Assembly (NCBI GenBank): GCA_903909815.1
Contig: CAIVXG010000031.1
Coordinates: 1 to 32,570, forward strand
Direction of reading: 5' to 3'
From: an uncultured beta proteobacterium
GTDB taxonomy: Bacteria; Pseudomonadota; Gammaproteobacteria; Burkholderiales; Burkholderiaceae_C
DNA length: 32,570 nt
A program made the position numbers and the translations under genes. How positions within the stretch are numbered: position 1 is the first letter of the stretch; each line of letters opens with the position of its first letter. This document shows positions 1 through 8,228 of this stretch, one piece after another. The notes beneath the pieces are model-generated. The model did no database searches. It had not been told where the DNA came from and saw nothing but the letters and a program-made list of their open reading frames with translations.

Positions 1-142
1 GCAAAGCCAGTTGTTCGACACCAAAGCCAAACTGGCCAAGGCGCGCTACGACGTGCTCACCGGCGGGCTCAAGCTGCGCCAGGCCAACGGCACACTCAGC
101 GCCGATGATCTGAACGCCGTGAGCGCGCTGCTGGCGCGGTAG
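1..142 (+). CDS. TolC-like outer-membrane efflux channel, C-terminal end (partial)
   Basis: The window opens inside this gene; reading from base 2, 46 codons precede a TAG stop. The visible tail reads QLFDTKAKLAKARYDVLTG followed by LKLRQANGTLSADDL, the typical end of a TolC-family channel (last long periplasmic helix, then the short tail after GTL). Such proteins form the outer-membrane duct of tripartite exporters. An HlyD-type adaptor and YbhFSR-like ABC genes lie 2.9 kb downstream on the same strand, so it could be the exit duct of that exporter, although two minus-strand genes lie between. Only the C-terminus is visible, so family membership is fairly safe but the partner assignment is inference. 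Confidence 0.75.
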   Translation, partial: QSQLFDTKAKLAKARYDVLTGGLKLRQANGTLSADDLNAVSALLAR

Positions 143-170
143 CGGGCGATCACTCCGCCGATCCTGACTC

Positions 171-665
171 TCACCGGTCTGCGCGTTCGCCGCCCTTGAT
201 GCATTCCGGCGGCTCGCCGTAACCGGCGGAGCGAACCTGTTTTTCCAGCGTCAGTTCGACCTGAAACCAGTTGCACAAAGAGGCGTAGCGGTAGCTCCAG
301 ACCACGCCGCGTTCGCGGCCCAGTACCTGCACCTCGCTGGGCCGCCCCAGCAACTCGCGCACCGTGTCCTGCGCCATGCCGACCTCGACCCGACTGAAGT
401 TTTGCTCGGTCAGGACCTGCTCGGCGTGGCTGGCGCGACCGTCAGCGTCGAAATAGACGAACCACGTCTGCGTGCCGTGAGGCCCGCGCGGAAACTCCAG
501 ACGAGTGCCACTGCCCAGAAGTCGCTCTGTGTCCGGCGACCCCATCTGTGCCACCACATCGTCGCGACTCATTCCCGCCAATGCCGCGGGCGGCGCATAG
601 CCACTGCAACCAGGCAGCAGCATGCACAAAAGACACCAACTCAAGACCATCCAACGGTGAAGCAT
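171..665 (-). CDS. BamE/SmpA-like outer-membrane lipoprotein
   Basis: This 164-residue protein starts with a lipoprotein signal: a hydrophobic stretch ending in the lipobox LLPGC, so Cys20 would be lipidated. The rest has two similar segments of SmpA/OmlA (BamE) type: LAGMSRDDVVAQMGSPD near residues 29-45 and VEVGMAQDTVRELLGRPSEV near residues 93-112. Both follow the pattern G-M-x-x-x-x-V-x-x-x-G-x-P that recurs in this fold. It probably sits in the outer membrane facing the periplasm. Its specific role is unknown; it is unlikely to be the main BamE, which is normally a single-repeat protein. It is convergent with the TolC-like gene and lies 49 bp from the SDR remnant on the same strand. Confidence 0.75.
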   Translation of the reverse strand: MLHRWMVLSWCLLCMLLPGCSGYAPPAALAGMSRDDVVAQMGSPDTERLLGSGTRLEFPRGPHGTQTWFVYFDADGRASHAEQVLTEQNFSRVEVGMAQDTVRELLGRPSEVQVLGRERGVVWSYRYASLCNWFQVELTLEKQVRSAGYGEPPECIKGGERADR

Positions 666-714
666 TTCCTGCCCTCCCTATCAATATTGTGCCGAGGCTA
701 TTGGCGGCGCGCCT

Positions 715-1086
715 TCAAGTCAGGTACTTCGCGCCGTTGATCGACAGCGTAACGCCATTGATAGAGCAGGATTCGTCGGCGGCTAAAAAGACCACACCGC
801 GTGCGATCTCGGTCGGCATCGCCAGCCGGCCGGTTGGCACTGACTTCAGAATTTGTTCCATCACCTCGGGCTTGACCGCGCTCACCATGGCGGTGTCGGT
901 GTAACCCGGTGCGATGGCGATGGCGTTGACGGTGACGGTGACGGTGACATTGCGCGAGGCCCCTTCGGCATTGCGTCCGTAGTTGGCGGCGACGCGGTAG
1001 CCTGCTGCGAGCAGCGCCTCGGAGATGGCCGCACCAATGCCGGATGTGCCACCGATGACGAGTGCGACACGTGAACCTGTACTCAT
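715..1086 (-). pseudogene. acetoacetyl-CoA reductase-like SDR with internal in-frame deletion
   Basis: The reading frame is open for 123 codons, half the usual 240-250 of a PhaB/FabG-type reductase. The first 43 residues carry the NAD(P)-binding glycine motif GGTSGIG. The last 75 carry the normal SDR tail VNAIAxAPGYTDT, GRLAMPTEIA and SINGVTLSINGAKYLT. The whole middle is missing, including the NNAG motif and the catalytic Ser and Tyr-x-x-x-Lys. At the join the protein reads RNVTVTVTVNAIAIAPG, where VTVNAIAPG is expected: hexamer repeats have expanded (three copies of gtcacc, two of gccatc on the coding strand). No reductase activity is expected. It stands head-to-head with the PHA synthase gene, the usual partner of such reductases, supporting a former phaB role. 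Confidence 0.8.
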
Positions 1087-1218
1087 TATGAAGATTCCTC
1101 GATGTGATAGCGCTCACGATAGCGCCGCGACCGCGAGCCGCGCTCTGGCGTTGAGTTGGATCAAATCGTGCAACCCGCTTCCCATGAATACTGCGGGCAA
1201 CCGTCCTCGCTGATTGCC

Positions 1219-2967
1219 ATGCCGTTCAACATCCCTGTCGCATCACCGGCTGCAGACCCCTTCACAGCGGTCCGGGTTCTTGACCACGTGCGAGAGGCCA
1301 GTTTGTCGCGTGCGACTCTGGGTTTATCGCCGGAGTCACTGACATTGGCCTGGGCCGACTGGGCCATGCATCTTGCCGGTGCGCCGGGCAAGCGTCTGGA
1401 ACTGGCATTGCGGCTGGGCCGGGCTGCCATCGCCATGGCAGGGGGAACCCAGCAATCCGGCACGGCCGAAACCGGGTCGGCGTCGATTGCGGCCGATCCG
1501 CGCTTTGCCGGACCCTCCTGGCAGCGCGAGCCCTATCGGCACTGGGCGCAGGCATTCTCCCTGGCCGAGCAGTGGTGGAGCGAAGCCACGCGCGACGTAC
1601 CGGGCACCGAACCACACCATGAGCAGGTGCTGGCCTTTGTTGCGCGCCAGTGGCTCGACATGCTGGCACCCTCGAACCAACCCTGGGCTAACCCCGAAGT
1701 GGTGGAACGCAGCCTCGAGCAGGGTGGCGCGAACCTGTGGCGCGGCGGCCTGCATTGGCTGCAGGACCTGCAGCGCAAGACCAGCGGAGTGTTGCCCGTT
1801 GGTTGCGAAAATTTCATCGTCGGCGGCAACCTGGCTTGCACACCGGGCCAGGTGGTGCTGCGCAACCATTTGATGGAACTGATCCAGTACCGCCCGACCA
1901 CCGCCAGTGTCTATGCCGAGCCGGTATTACTCGTGTCGGCCTGGATCATGAAGTACTACATCCTGGATCTGTCTCAGCACAATTCGCTCGTGCGCTGGTT
2001 GGTGCAGCAGGGGCACACGGTGTTCTGCGTCTCGTGGCGCAATGTGACGGAAGCGGACCGTGACATTGCTCTGGACGACTATCGAAGTTCGGGCGTGATG
2101 GCGGCGCTGGATGCCATCGGCGAGATCATCCCGAAACGCAAGGTGCACGCGTTGGGCTACTGCCTGGGCGGAACGCTGCTGGCAGTAGCCGCGGCCGCGA
2201 TGGCGCGAGCCAGGGACGAGCGACTGGCCTCAGTCACGCTACTGGCGGCGCAGACCGACTTCACCGAACCGGGAGAGTTGCAGCTTTTCATCGACCCGGC
2301 CCAGGTGCACATGCTGGACAGCGTGATGTGGCAGCGCGGATATCTCACAGCCGCGCAGATGTCCGGGGCCTTCCAGATGCTGCGCTCCAACGATCTGATC
2401 TGGTCGCAGTTGGTACACCACTATATGCTGGGCGAGCGTGTTCCCACCAGCGATCTGATGGCCTGGAACGCCGACAGCACGCGCCTGCCCCAGCGCATGC
2501 ATTCCGAATACCTGCACCGCCTGTTTCTCGAGAATGACCTCGCCACCGGCCGCTATCTGGTGCAAGGGCATCCGATTGCGCCGCAGAACATCCGCGTACC
2601 GATCTTTGCGCTGGGCACGGAACGCGACCACGTGGCGCCCTGGCGCTCGGTCTACAAGATCCACTACCTGACCGATACCGAGCTCACGTTCGTGCTCACC
2701 AACGGCGGCCACAACGCCGGCATCGTGAATGAACCGGGACATCCGCACCGGCACTTCCGCATGGCCGTGAAGGCCGCCGTCGATGCCTGCCTCAGCGCCG
2801 ACGAATGGCAATCCGCAGCGCCGCAACACGAAGGCTCATGGTGGCCCGTGTGGCACGACTGGCTGGCGCGGCATTCGGGTGCGAAGCGAGTGGGGCCACC
2901 ATCAATCGGACTCAAGGGCCACGCGGCATTGGGCGAAGCGCCCGGCAGCTACGTCATGCAACGCTAA
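1219..2967 (+). CDS. poly-3-hydroxyalkanoate (PHB) synthase, class I-like
   Basis: Polymerises (R)-3-hydroxyacyl-CoA into storage polyester on granules. From the ATG used here the protein has 582 residues. It shows the lipase-box variant GYCLGG with catalytic Cys315, an Asp at 470 in GTERDHVAPW, and a His at 498 in TNGGHNAGIVNEPGHP, the Cys-Asp-His triad of PhaC. The N-terminal part (DPFTAVRVLD, ATLGLSPESLTLAWADWAMHL) matches the domain preceding the alpha/beta-hydrolase core in PhaC relatives of this size. The frame is open back to a TTG at 1156, but neither start has a good ribosome site. The ATG is preferred because it gives a conventional N-terminus. It faces the reductase remnant and precedes the exporter genes by 60 bp, so cotranscription with them is possible. 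Confidence 0.88.
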   Translation: MPFNIPVASPAADPFTAVRVLDHVREASLSRATLGLSPESLTLAWADWAMHLAGAPGKRLELALRLGRAAIAMAGGTQQSGTAETGSASIAADPRFAGPSWQREPYRHWAQAFSLAEQWWSEATRDVPGTEPHHEQVLAFVARQWLDMLAPSNQPWANPEVVERSLEQGGANLWRGGLHWLQDLQRKTSGVLPVGCENFIVGGNLACTPGQVVLRNHLMELIQYRPTTASVYAEPVLLVSAWIMKYYILDLSQHNSLVRWLVQQGHTVFCVSWRNVTEADRDIALDDYRSSGVMAALDAIGEIIPKRKVHALGYCLGGTLLAVAAAAMARARDERLASVTLLAAQTDFTEPGELQLFIDPAQVHMLDSVMWQRGYLTAAQMSGAFQMLRSNDLIWSQLVHHYMLGERVPTSDLMAWNADSTRLPQRMHSEYLHRLFLENDLATGRYLVQGHPIAPQNIRVPIFALGTERDHVAPWRSVYKIHYLTDTELTFVLTNGGHNAGIVNEPGHPHRHFRMAVKAAVDACLSADEWQSAAPQHEGSWWPVWHDWLARHSGAKRVGPPSIGLKGHAALGEAPGSYVMQR

Positions 2968-3027
2968 TGAGGCGTTTCATGACCGGTTCCCACTTTGGCA
3001 CCGCGGCAGCGAACAAGGAGAAAAGAC

Positions 3028-4026
3028 ATGAGTTCCAGGGGCAGGATTGTGATGGTGATCGCGCTCGTAGTCACCGTGCTGCTGCTGTCGGCATGGGCGG
3101 GGTGGCCGCCGTCATCGCTGGCGTTTTGGCGCACGCAGGACACGAAGCGGGTGTTGCTGCTCTCCGGAAATATCGAGGCGCACCAGAGCGTGCTGAGCTT
3201 CAAGACGGTGCAGTCGCGCATCGTGGAACTGCCATTCCAGGAGGGACAGTCGGTGCGCAAGGGGGCGGTTTTGGCGGTCGTCGACTCCGCCGACTACCGC
3301 CAGCAACTGGCGATCGCGCAAGGCAATCTGACGCTACAGCAGCGTCAGCTCGATGCCGCGCGCGAAAGCTGGGTGACGACGGGGCGCACGCTACTCGTGG
3401 ATCAGGCCGAACTCAGGCAACGCCAGCTCGATCAGCAACGTGCGCTCGACCTGCAGCAACAGGGATTCAGCTCGAAGGCCACGCTGGACCAGGCGGACAC
3501 GGCGCTGAAACAGGCGAGCGCGGTGCTGCAGCGCGACCAATCGCTGCAGACCGCGGCGGCGCGCAACATCGAGGTCGCACAGGCCGCCGTGCGCAATGGC
3601 GAAGCCACGGTCGCGCTGGCGCGCATCGTCCTGGGTTACAGCACCTTGACGGCGCCTTTCGACGGCGTCGTGAACGTGCAACAGGCCGAACTCGGTGAGG
3701 TCGTCGTGCCAGGCACACCGGTGCTCACGCTGTCGGACCTGGACCATGTCTGGCTGCGCGCCTACGTGAACGAACCCGATCTGGGTCGCGTGCGCATGGG
3801 GCAGGAGGTGAGCGTGAGCAACGACAGCCATCCAGGCAAACACTACCAGGGGCGTATCAGCTTCATCTCGGACAAGGCGGAATTCACACCCAAGACCGTC
3901 GAAACCCACGCCGAGCGCGTCAACCTGGTGTACCGCATCAAGATCGACCTCGCCAATCCGGAACATGAACTTGTTCCCGGCATGCCGGCCGACGCCAGCA
4001 TCCCCCTGCCCGCGCAGGGGTCGTGA
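3028..4026 (+). CDS. HlyD-family periplasmic adaptor of an ABC exporter (YbhG-like)
   Basis: A 332-residue membrane-fusion protein that should link inner-membrane ABC permeases to a TolC-type duct. An N-terminal anchor (about residues 5-25) is followed by the first lipoyl half, then a long Gln/Ala-rich alpha-helical hairpin (about residues 85-200). The second lipoyl half has the family signature TLTAPFDGVV, and a beta-barrel domain ends near the C-terminus. An earlier in-frame ATG exists at 2995. The ATG at 3028 is chosen because AAGGAG sits seven bases before it. The stop codon overlaps the next start (TGATG), indicating translational coupling with the ATPase gene. Confidence 0.9.
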   Translation: MSSRGRIVMVIALVVTVLLLSAWAGWPPSSLAFWRTQDTKRVLLLSGNIEAHQSVLSFKTVQSRIVELPFQEGQSVRKGAVLAVVDSADYRQQLAIAQGNLTLQQRQLDAARESWVTTGRTLLVDQAELRQRQLDQQRALDLQQQGFSSKATLDQADTALKQASAVLQRDQSLQTAAARNIEVAQAAVRNGEATVALARIVLGYSTLTAPFDGVVNVQQAELGEVVVPGTPVLTLSDLDHVWLRAYVNEPDLGRVRMGQEVSVSNDSHPGKHYQGRISFISDKAEFTPKTVETHAERVNLVYRIKIDLANPEHELVPGMPADASIPLPAQGS

Positions 4027-4973
4027 TGGATACGCCGGCCACGGCCAAGATCGCAGTGAGCAGTTTGCACAAGCGCTTCGGCGCACTGCAGGCGGTGGCG
4101 GATTTGAGTTTCTTTGTGCAGCCCGGCGAGATCTTTGGCCTGGTAGGGCCCGACGGTGCGGGCAAGACCACGACGCTGCGCATGCTCGCTGGCGTGATGC
4201 GCCCGGACGCCGGAAAAATCGTGATCGACGGCATCGACGTGTTGGCCTTGCCCGAGCCGGCCAAGCGCCATGTGAGCTATATGCCACAGCGCTTCGGCCT
4301 GTACGAGGACCTGACGGTGGACGAGAACATCCGCTTCTACGCCGATCTGTTCGAGATGCCGGCTCAGGTTTGGCGCGCGCGCGCCGACAGCATGCTGGCC
4401 GCAGCCGACATGACGCCGTTTCGGCATCGGCTCGCGGGTCTGTTGTCGGGTGGCATGAAGCAAAAGCTCGGACTCGTCTGCTCGCTCGTGCATACGCCCA
4501 AGGTATTGCTGCTGGACGAACCGACCACCGGCGTGGACCCGGTGTCGCGGCGCGAGTTCTGGCAGATCCTCTATTCGCTGCGCGCCGAGGGCGTGGCGAT
4601 GCTGATTTCCACCGCTTACCTGGATGAGGCCGAGCGTTGCGACCGGCTTGCGCTGTTGCATCAGGGCGCCATGATGTACTGCGATACGCCGGCTGGGCTG
4701 AAGGCGCACATGCCTGGTGCCATGCTGGAAATCATCGCGACCGATCCGCGCCAGCTGCTCGAGCTTGTGCGCACGCTGGCGGGGGTGCAGGGCGTGCTGC
4801 TGGTGGGCATCGGTATCCATGTGCACGTCGATGCGCCGCAGCGCCTGGAGCAGATCGAAGCGGTGTTGGCCAATCAAGGTTTTGCTGTGACCTCGATCGC
4901 CTTAGTGGAGCCGACGATTGAGGATCTTTTCGTGGCGCTGCTGGAGCAGTCGAGTACGAAGGAGCATGTCTGA
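4026..4973 (+). CDS. ABC exporter ATP-binding protein (first half of YbhF-like ATPase)
   Basis: A 315-residue cytoplasmic ATPase of the ABC-2 exporter class. Visible motifs are Walker A GPDGAGKTT (residues 41-49), signature LSGGMKQK, Walker B VLLLDEPTTGVDP, and a downstream switch region with STAYLDEAERC, where the usual switch His is replaced by Ala. Its C-terminal part, ending LVEPTIEDLFVALLE, matches the regulatory tail of drug-exporter ATPases. It resembles the N-terminal half of E. coli YbhF, where two ATPase halves are fused. Here the halves are separate genes. A GTG at 4023 is an alternative start; the ATG at 4026 overlaps the adaptor's stop. Confidence 0.9.
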   Translation: MDTPATAKIAVSSLHKRFGALQAVADLSFFVQPGEIFGLVGPDGAGKTTTLRMLAGVMRPDAGKIVIDGIDVLALPEPAKRHVSYMPQRFGLYEDLTVDENIRFYADLFEMPAQVWRARADSMLAAADMTPFRHRLAGLLSGGMKQKLGLVCSLVHTPKVLLLDEPTTGVDPVSRREFWQILYSLRAEGVAMLISTAYLDEAERCDRLALLHQGAMMYCDTPAGLKAHMPGAMLEIIATDPRQLLELVRTLAGVQGVLLVGIGIHVHVDAPQRLEQIEAVLANQGFAVTSIALVEPTIEDLFVALLEQSSTKEHV

Positions 4974-5938
4974 TGCCCAACGACACGCGGGCACAAATCG
5001 TGGTTGACGCTTTGGGCAAGCGCTTCGGCAGCTTTGTCGCTGTCGCCGGCGTGAGTTTCGAGGTGGCACGCGGCGAGGTCATGGGTTTCATCGGCCCCAA
5101 CGGTGCCGGCAAATCCACCCTGATCCGTATCCTGTGCGGCCTGCTGCGCCCCAGCGCCGGGCGCGCTCTGGTGGCGGGCATCGACGTCGCGCAGGATCCC
5201 GAAGGCGTGCGCCGACGCATCGGCTACATGTCGCAAAAGTTTTCGCTCTACAACGACATGAGCGTGGTCGAGAACCTGAAATTCTTTGGCGGCATCTACG
5301 GCGTATCGCGCGCCGACATCCATGAGCGTCTGCGCTTTGCCGTCGATATGGCGGGCCTGGCCGGACGCGAGGACGCGCTGGTGGCAACCCTGGCCGGCGG
5401 CTGGAAGCAACGGCTGGCGCTGGGAGCCGCGATCCTGCACCGACCCGCGATCCTGTTTCTGGATGAACCCACCTCGGGCGTGGACCCGAGCTCGCGCCGG
5501 CGCTTCTGGGAGCTGATCCACACGCTGGCGCAGGACGGCGTGAGCGTCTTGGTGAGTACGCACTACATGGACGAGGCAGAGTATTGCCACCGGGTCGCGC
5601 TCATCAATCGTGGTCGCCTCGTCGCCCTGGGAACACCGCTGGAATTGCGCCAGCACGCGCTCGGCGGCGAGCTGCTGGCGATCGAGGGCGCCAGCATTGG
5701 CGACGCCATGGAACAAATCAAACAGGCGCCCGGCGTGCTCGATCTGGCGATGTTCGGCAGTGCCTTGCATGCACTGGTGGACCAGGCTGCATTGCGTGCA
5801 CCCGAGTTGCTGGCATTGCTCGCGGCCAAGGGTCGGGCAGACCTGCGCGTGCGCCGCATCGAGCCCTCGCTGGAAGACAGCTTCGTGCACCTGGTCGGCG
5901 CCAGTGCTGAAACTGCCACGGCGGGAGCGTCAGCATGA
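4973..5938 (+). CDS. ABC exporter ATP-binding protein (second half of YbhF-like ATPase)
   Basis: A 321-residue ABC ATPase. It shows Walker A GPNGAGKST (residues 41-49), a variant signature LAGGWKQRL, Walker B ILFLDEPTSGVDP, and the switch STHYMDEAEYC with the conserved His. The LAGGW variant of LSGGQ is also known from the C-terminal half of YbhF-type ATPases. With the previous gene it probably forms a heterodimer in which the two nucleotide sites differ: this one has the switch His but an altered signature, while the other has the reverse. The start codon overlaps the previous stop (TGATG), and its own stop overlaps the next start (ATGA). Confidence 0.9.
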   Translation: MPNDTRAQIVVDALGKRFGSFVAVAGVSFEVARGEVMGFIGPNGAGKSTLIRILCGLLRPSAGRALVAGIDVAQDPEGVRRRIGYMSQKFSLYNDMSVVENLKFFGGIYGVSRADIHERLRFAVDMAGLAGREDALVATLAGGWKQRLALGAAILHRPAILFLDEPTSGVDPSSRRRFWELIHTLAQDGVSVLVSTHYMDEAEYCHRVALINRGRLVALGTPLELRQHALGGELLAIEGASIGDAMEQIKQAPGVLDLAMFGSALHALVDQAALRAPELLALLAAKGRADLRVRRIEPSLEDSFVHLVGASAETATAGASA

Positions 5939-7071
5939 AGTGGCGGCGCGTCAAGGCGATCATGGTCAAGGAGAGCCTGCAGATCGTGCGCGATCCCCGC
6001 AGCCTGATGATCGCGCTGCTGATTCCGTTGATGCAGATGTTTTTGCTGGGCTACGGCATCAGTCTGGATATCAAGCAGATTCCGCTGTGCGCGTACGACC
6101 GCGAGGGCAGCCAGGCGTCGCAGGATTTGCTGCGGCACTTTTCCGCTTCTCCCTATTTTTCGCTGCAAAGCCAGCTCAGAAACTACGCCGAGGTCGCTCG
6201 CAGTCTGGACAATGGTCGCTGCCGCGTGGCGATCGTTATCCCGACCGGATTTTCCAGGGATCTGAACAATACCGGCCAGGGCGTGGTGCAGGCGCTGCTG
6301 GATGCCACCGACACCAACACCGCCAGCCTGGCCGCCGGCTACGCCAGCGCCGTCATCGCCAGCTATTCCGCCGGCATCCAACTACAGACCATCCAACAAC
6401 GGGGCGGCAGCGTGCAGACGCTCACGCCGGTGGACGTGCGTGCCAGGGTCTGGTTCAACGAAGACCTGGTGAGCCGAAACTTCATCATCCCCGGCGTCGT
6501 GGCCCTGGTCATGGCCATCGTAGGCTCGCAGCTGTCCTCGCTCACGATCGCACGCGAATGGGAGCGCGGCACGATGGAACTGCTGGTGTCCACGCCGATC
6601 CAGCCGCTGGAGTTGATGCTGGGCAAACTTCTGCCGTATTTCCTGATCGGCATGGTCGACGCCTGCATCTGCCTGGCACTTGCGGTGTTCTGGTTTGGGG
6701 TGCCGTTTCGCGGCACCTTGCCAGCCCTGTTCTTCACCACCGGCCTGTTTCTCACCGTGGTGCTGTGCATCGGTTACTACGTCTCGGTCGCGATCCGAAG
6801 CCAGGTCGGTGCGAGCCAGGTGGCGTTGCTGCTCACCATGTTGCCAACCACCCTGCTGTCGGGATTCTCGTTCCCCATCGACCAAATGCCCCCCGCAGTG
6901 CAGGCCGTGACTTACGTTGTCAGTGGGCGCTACTACGTGACGATCCTGAAGGGCCTATTTCTCAAGGGCGCTCCCTGGGGCGAGTTGGCGCTACCCATCC
7001 TGTGTCTGGCACTGTATGCAGCGGTGATGGTGCTGCTGGCGGCGCGCGCCTTTCGCAAAACGCTGGACTGA
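5935..7071 (+). CDS. ABC-2 family permease (YbhS-like)
   Basis: A 378-residue inner-membrane permease. The layout is that of ABC-2 exporters of the YbhS/YhhJ type: one N-terminal membrane segment (about residues 20-45, LMIALLIPLMQMFLLGYG), a large periplasmic domain to about residue 175, then five hydrophobic segments. The motif REWERGTMELLVSTPIQPLELMLGK before the third-from-last group is characteristic of the family, as is the end with LLSGFSFPIDQMP. It should pair with the following permease. Substrates of related systems are drugs or lipophilic compounds; nothing in the sequence fixes the substrate here. Confidence 0.9.
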   Translation: MKWRRVKAIMVKESLQIVRDPRSLMIALLIPLMQMFLLGYGISLDIKQIPLCAYDREGSQASQDLLRHFSASPYFSLQSQLRNYAEVARSLDNGRCRVAIVIPTGFSRDLNNTGQGVVQALLDATDTNTASLAAGYASAVIASYSAGIQLQTIQQRGGSVQTLTPVDVRARVWFNEDLVSRNFIIPGVVALVMAIVGSQLSSLTIAREWERGTMELLVSTPIQPLELMLGKLLPYFLIGMVDACICLALAVFWFGVPFRGTLPALFFTTGLFLTVVLCIGYYVSVAIRSQVGASQVALLLTMLPTTLLSGFSFPIDQMPPAVQAVTYVVSGRYYVTILKGLFLKGAPWGELALPILCLALYAAVMVLLAARAFRKTLD

Positions 7072-7075
7072 GACC

Positions 7076-8209
7076 ATGCTGGGCCGCATCTACCATCTGC
7101 TGTTGAAAGAGTTCCTGCAACTGAAGCGCGACAGGTCGGCGCGTTTTCGGTTGCTGATTCCACCCATCGTCCAGATGCTGCTGTTTGGCTACGCCGCCAC
7201 CTTTGAAGTCTTCAACGTGGCGACCGTGATCCTGGACCAGGACCACAGCCAGGAGAGCCGCGCGCTCGTGGCGGATTTCGTGCACAGCAGCCGCTTCAAG
7301 CTGATCGCGGTGGCGACGTCACGCCAGCAGGTGCAGGACGCAGTCGAGGGCAGCAGCGCGCAGGTGGGCGTGGTTGTGCCGCAGGGCTTTGCCGAGCTGC
7401 TGCGCAAGGGTCTGGCCGCACCGCTGCAGGTGCTGGTGGATGGCACCAACTCCAACACGGCGCTGATTGCGCTGGGCTATGTCGGTCAAATCTCCGGCAG
7501 CTTCGGCCAGACTTACGCCTTGGATCTGGCGCAGCGCACCGGTCGCGCGCTGGGTCGACCCATGGTGAACGTGCAACTGCAGGAGCGCTACTGGTACAAC
7601 CCGAATCTGAACAGCCGCTGGTTCTTCATCCCCGGGCTGATCGGCACGCTCACGCTGATCACAATCGTGAATCTCACCGCCTTTGCCATCGTGCGCGAGC
7701 GCGAGGTCGGTACGCTGGAGCAGATCATGGTGACTCCCATCCGGCCGATCGAGTTCATCGTTGGCAAGACGCTGCCATTCTTTGTGATCGGCCTGTTCGA
7801 AGTGGCGATCGTGGCGGTGTTTGGCATGCTTTGGTTTGACGTTCCGTTCAAGGGAAATCCGCTGGTGCTGATGCTCGGAACCAGCCTGTTTCTGCTCAGT
7901 GCCCTGGCCATCGGCTTATTGATTTCAACGGTTTGCAAGACCCAGCAACAGGCCTTTTCGGCGAACTTCTTTGTGCTCAATCCGATGTTCATTCTTTCGG
8001 GCTTCAGCTTTCCCATCACCAGCATGCCAGATGCGCTGCAGTGGCTCACCTACCTGGATCCGCTGCGCTACTTCCTGGTCATCATCCGCGCCACATACCT
8101 CAAGGGCGTCGGGATCGACGTTCTCTGGCCGCAGATGCTGGGTCTGGCCACGCTGAGCCTTGCCTTGTTTGCGCTGGCCGTGCTGCGTCTGCACAAGTCG
8201 CTGGATTGA
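7076..8209 (+). CDS. ABC-2 family permease (YbhR-like)
   Basis: A 377-residue permease with the same layout as its upstream neighbour. There is an N-terminal anchor (about residues 20-45), a periplasmic domain, then a membrane bundle containing FAIVREREVGTLEQIMVTPI and ILSGFSFPITSMPDALQ. It starts four bases after the previous stop, so the adaptor, two ATPases and two permeases read as one five-gene transcript. It is the last gene of the exporter operon. No clear intrinsic terminator follows; the universal stress protein gene converges only 19 bp away. Confidence 0.9.
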   Translation: MLGRIYHLLLKEFLQLKRDRSARFRLLIPPIVQMLLFGYAATFEVFNVATVILDQDHSQESRALVADFVHSSRFKLIAVATSRQQVQDAVEGSSAQVGVVVPQGFAELLRKGLAAPLQVLVDGTNSNTALIALGYVGQISGSFGQTYALDLAQRTGRALGRPMVNVQLQERYWYNPNLNSRWFFIPGLIGTLTLITIVNLTAFAIVREREVGTLEQIMVTPIRPIEFIVGKTLPFFVIGLFEVAIVAVFGMLWFDVPFKGNPLVLMLGTSLFLLSALAIGLLISTVCKTQQQAFSANFFVLNPMFILSGFSFPITSMPDALQWLTYLDPLRYFLVIIRATYLKGVGIDVLWPQMLGLATLSLALFALAVLRLHKSLD

Positions 8210-8228
8210 GGCCAGCCTGACTTGCAGG

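Noticed and set aside
3843-5890. Long minus-strand frames opposite the ABC ATPases
   Set aside because: Both ATPases on the plus strand have complete motifs; the antisense products are His/Gln/Arg-rich shadows.
5610-7106. 498-codon plus-strand frame across the ABC-2 permease
   Set aside because: It is out of frame with two clear genes it overlaps, and the translation is Arg/Gln/His-rich low complexity.
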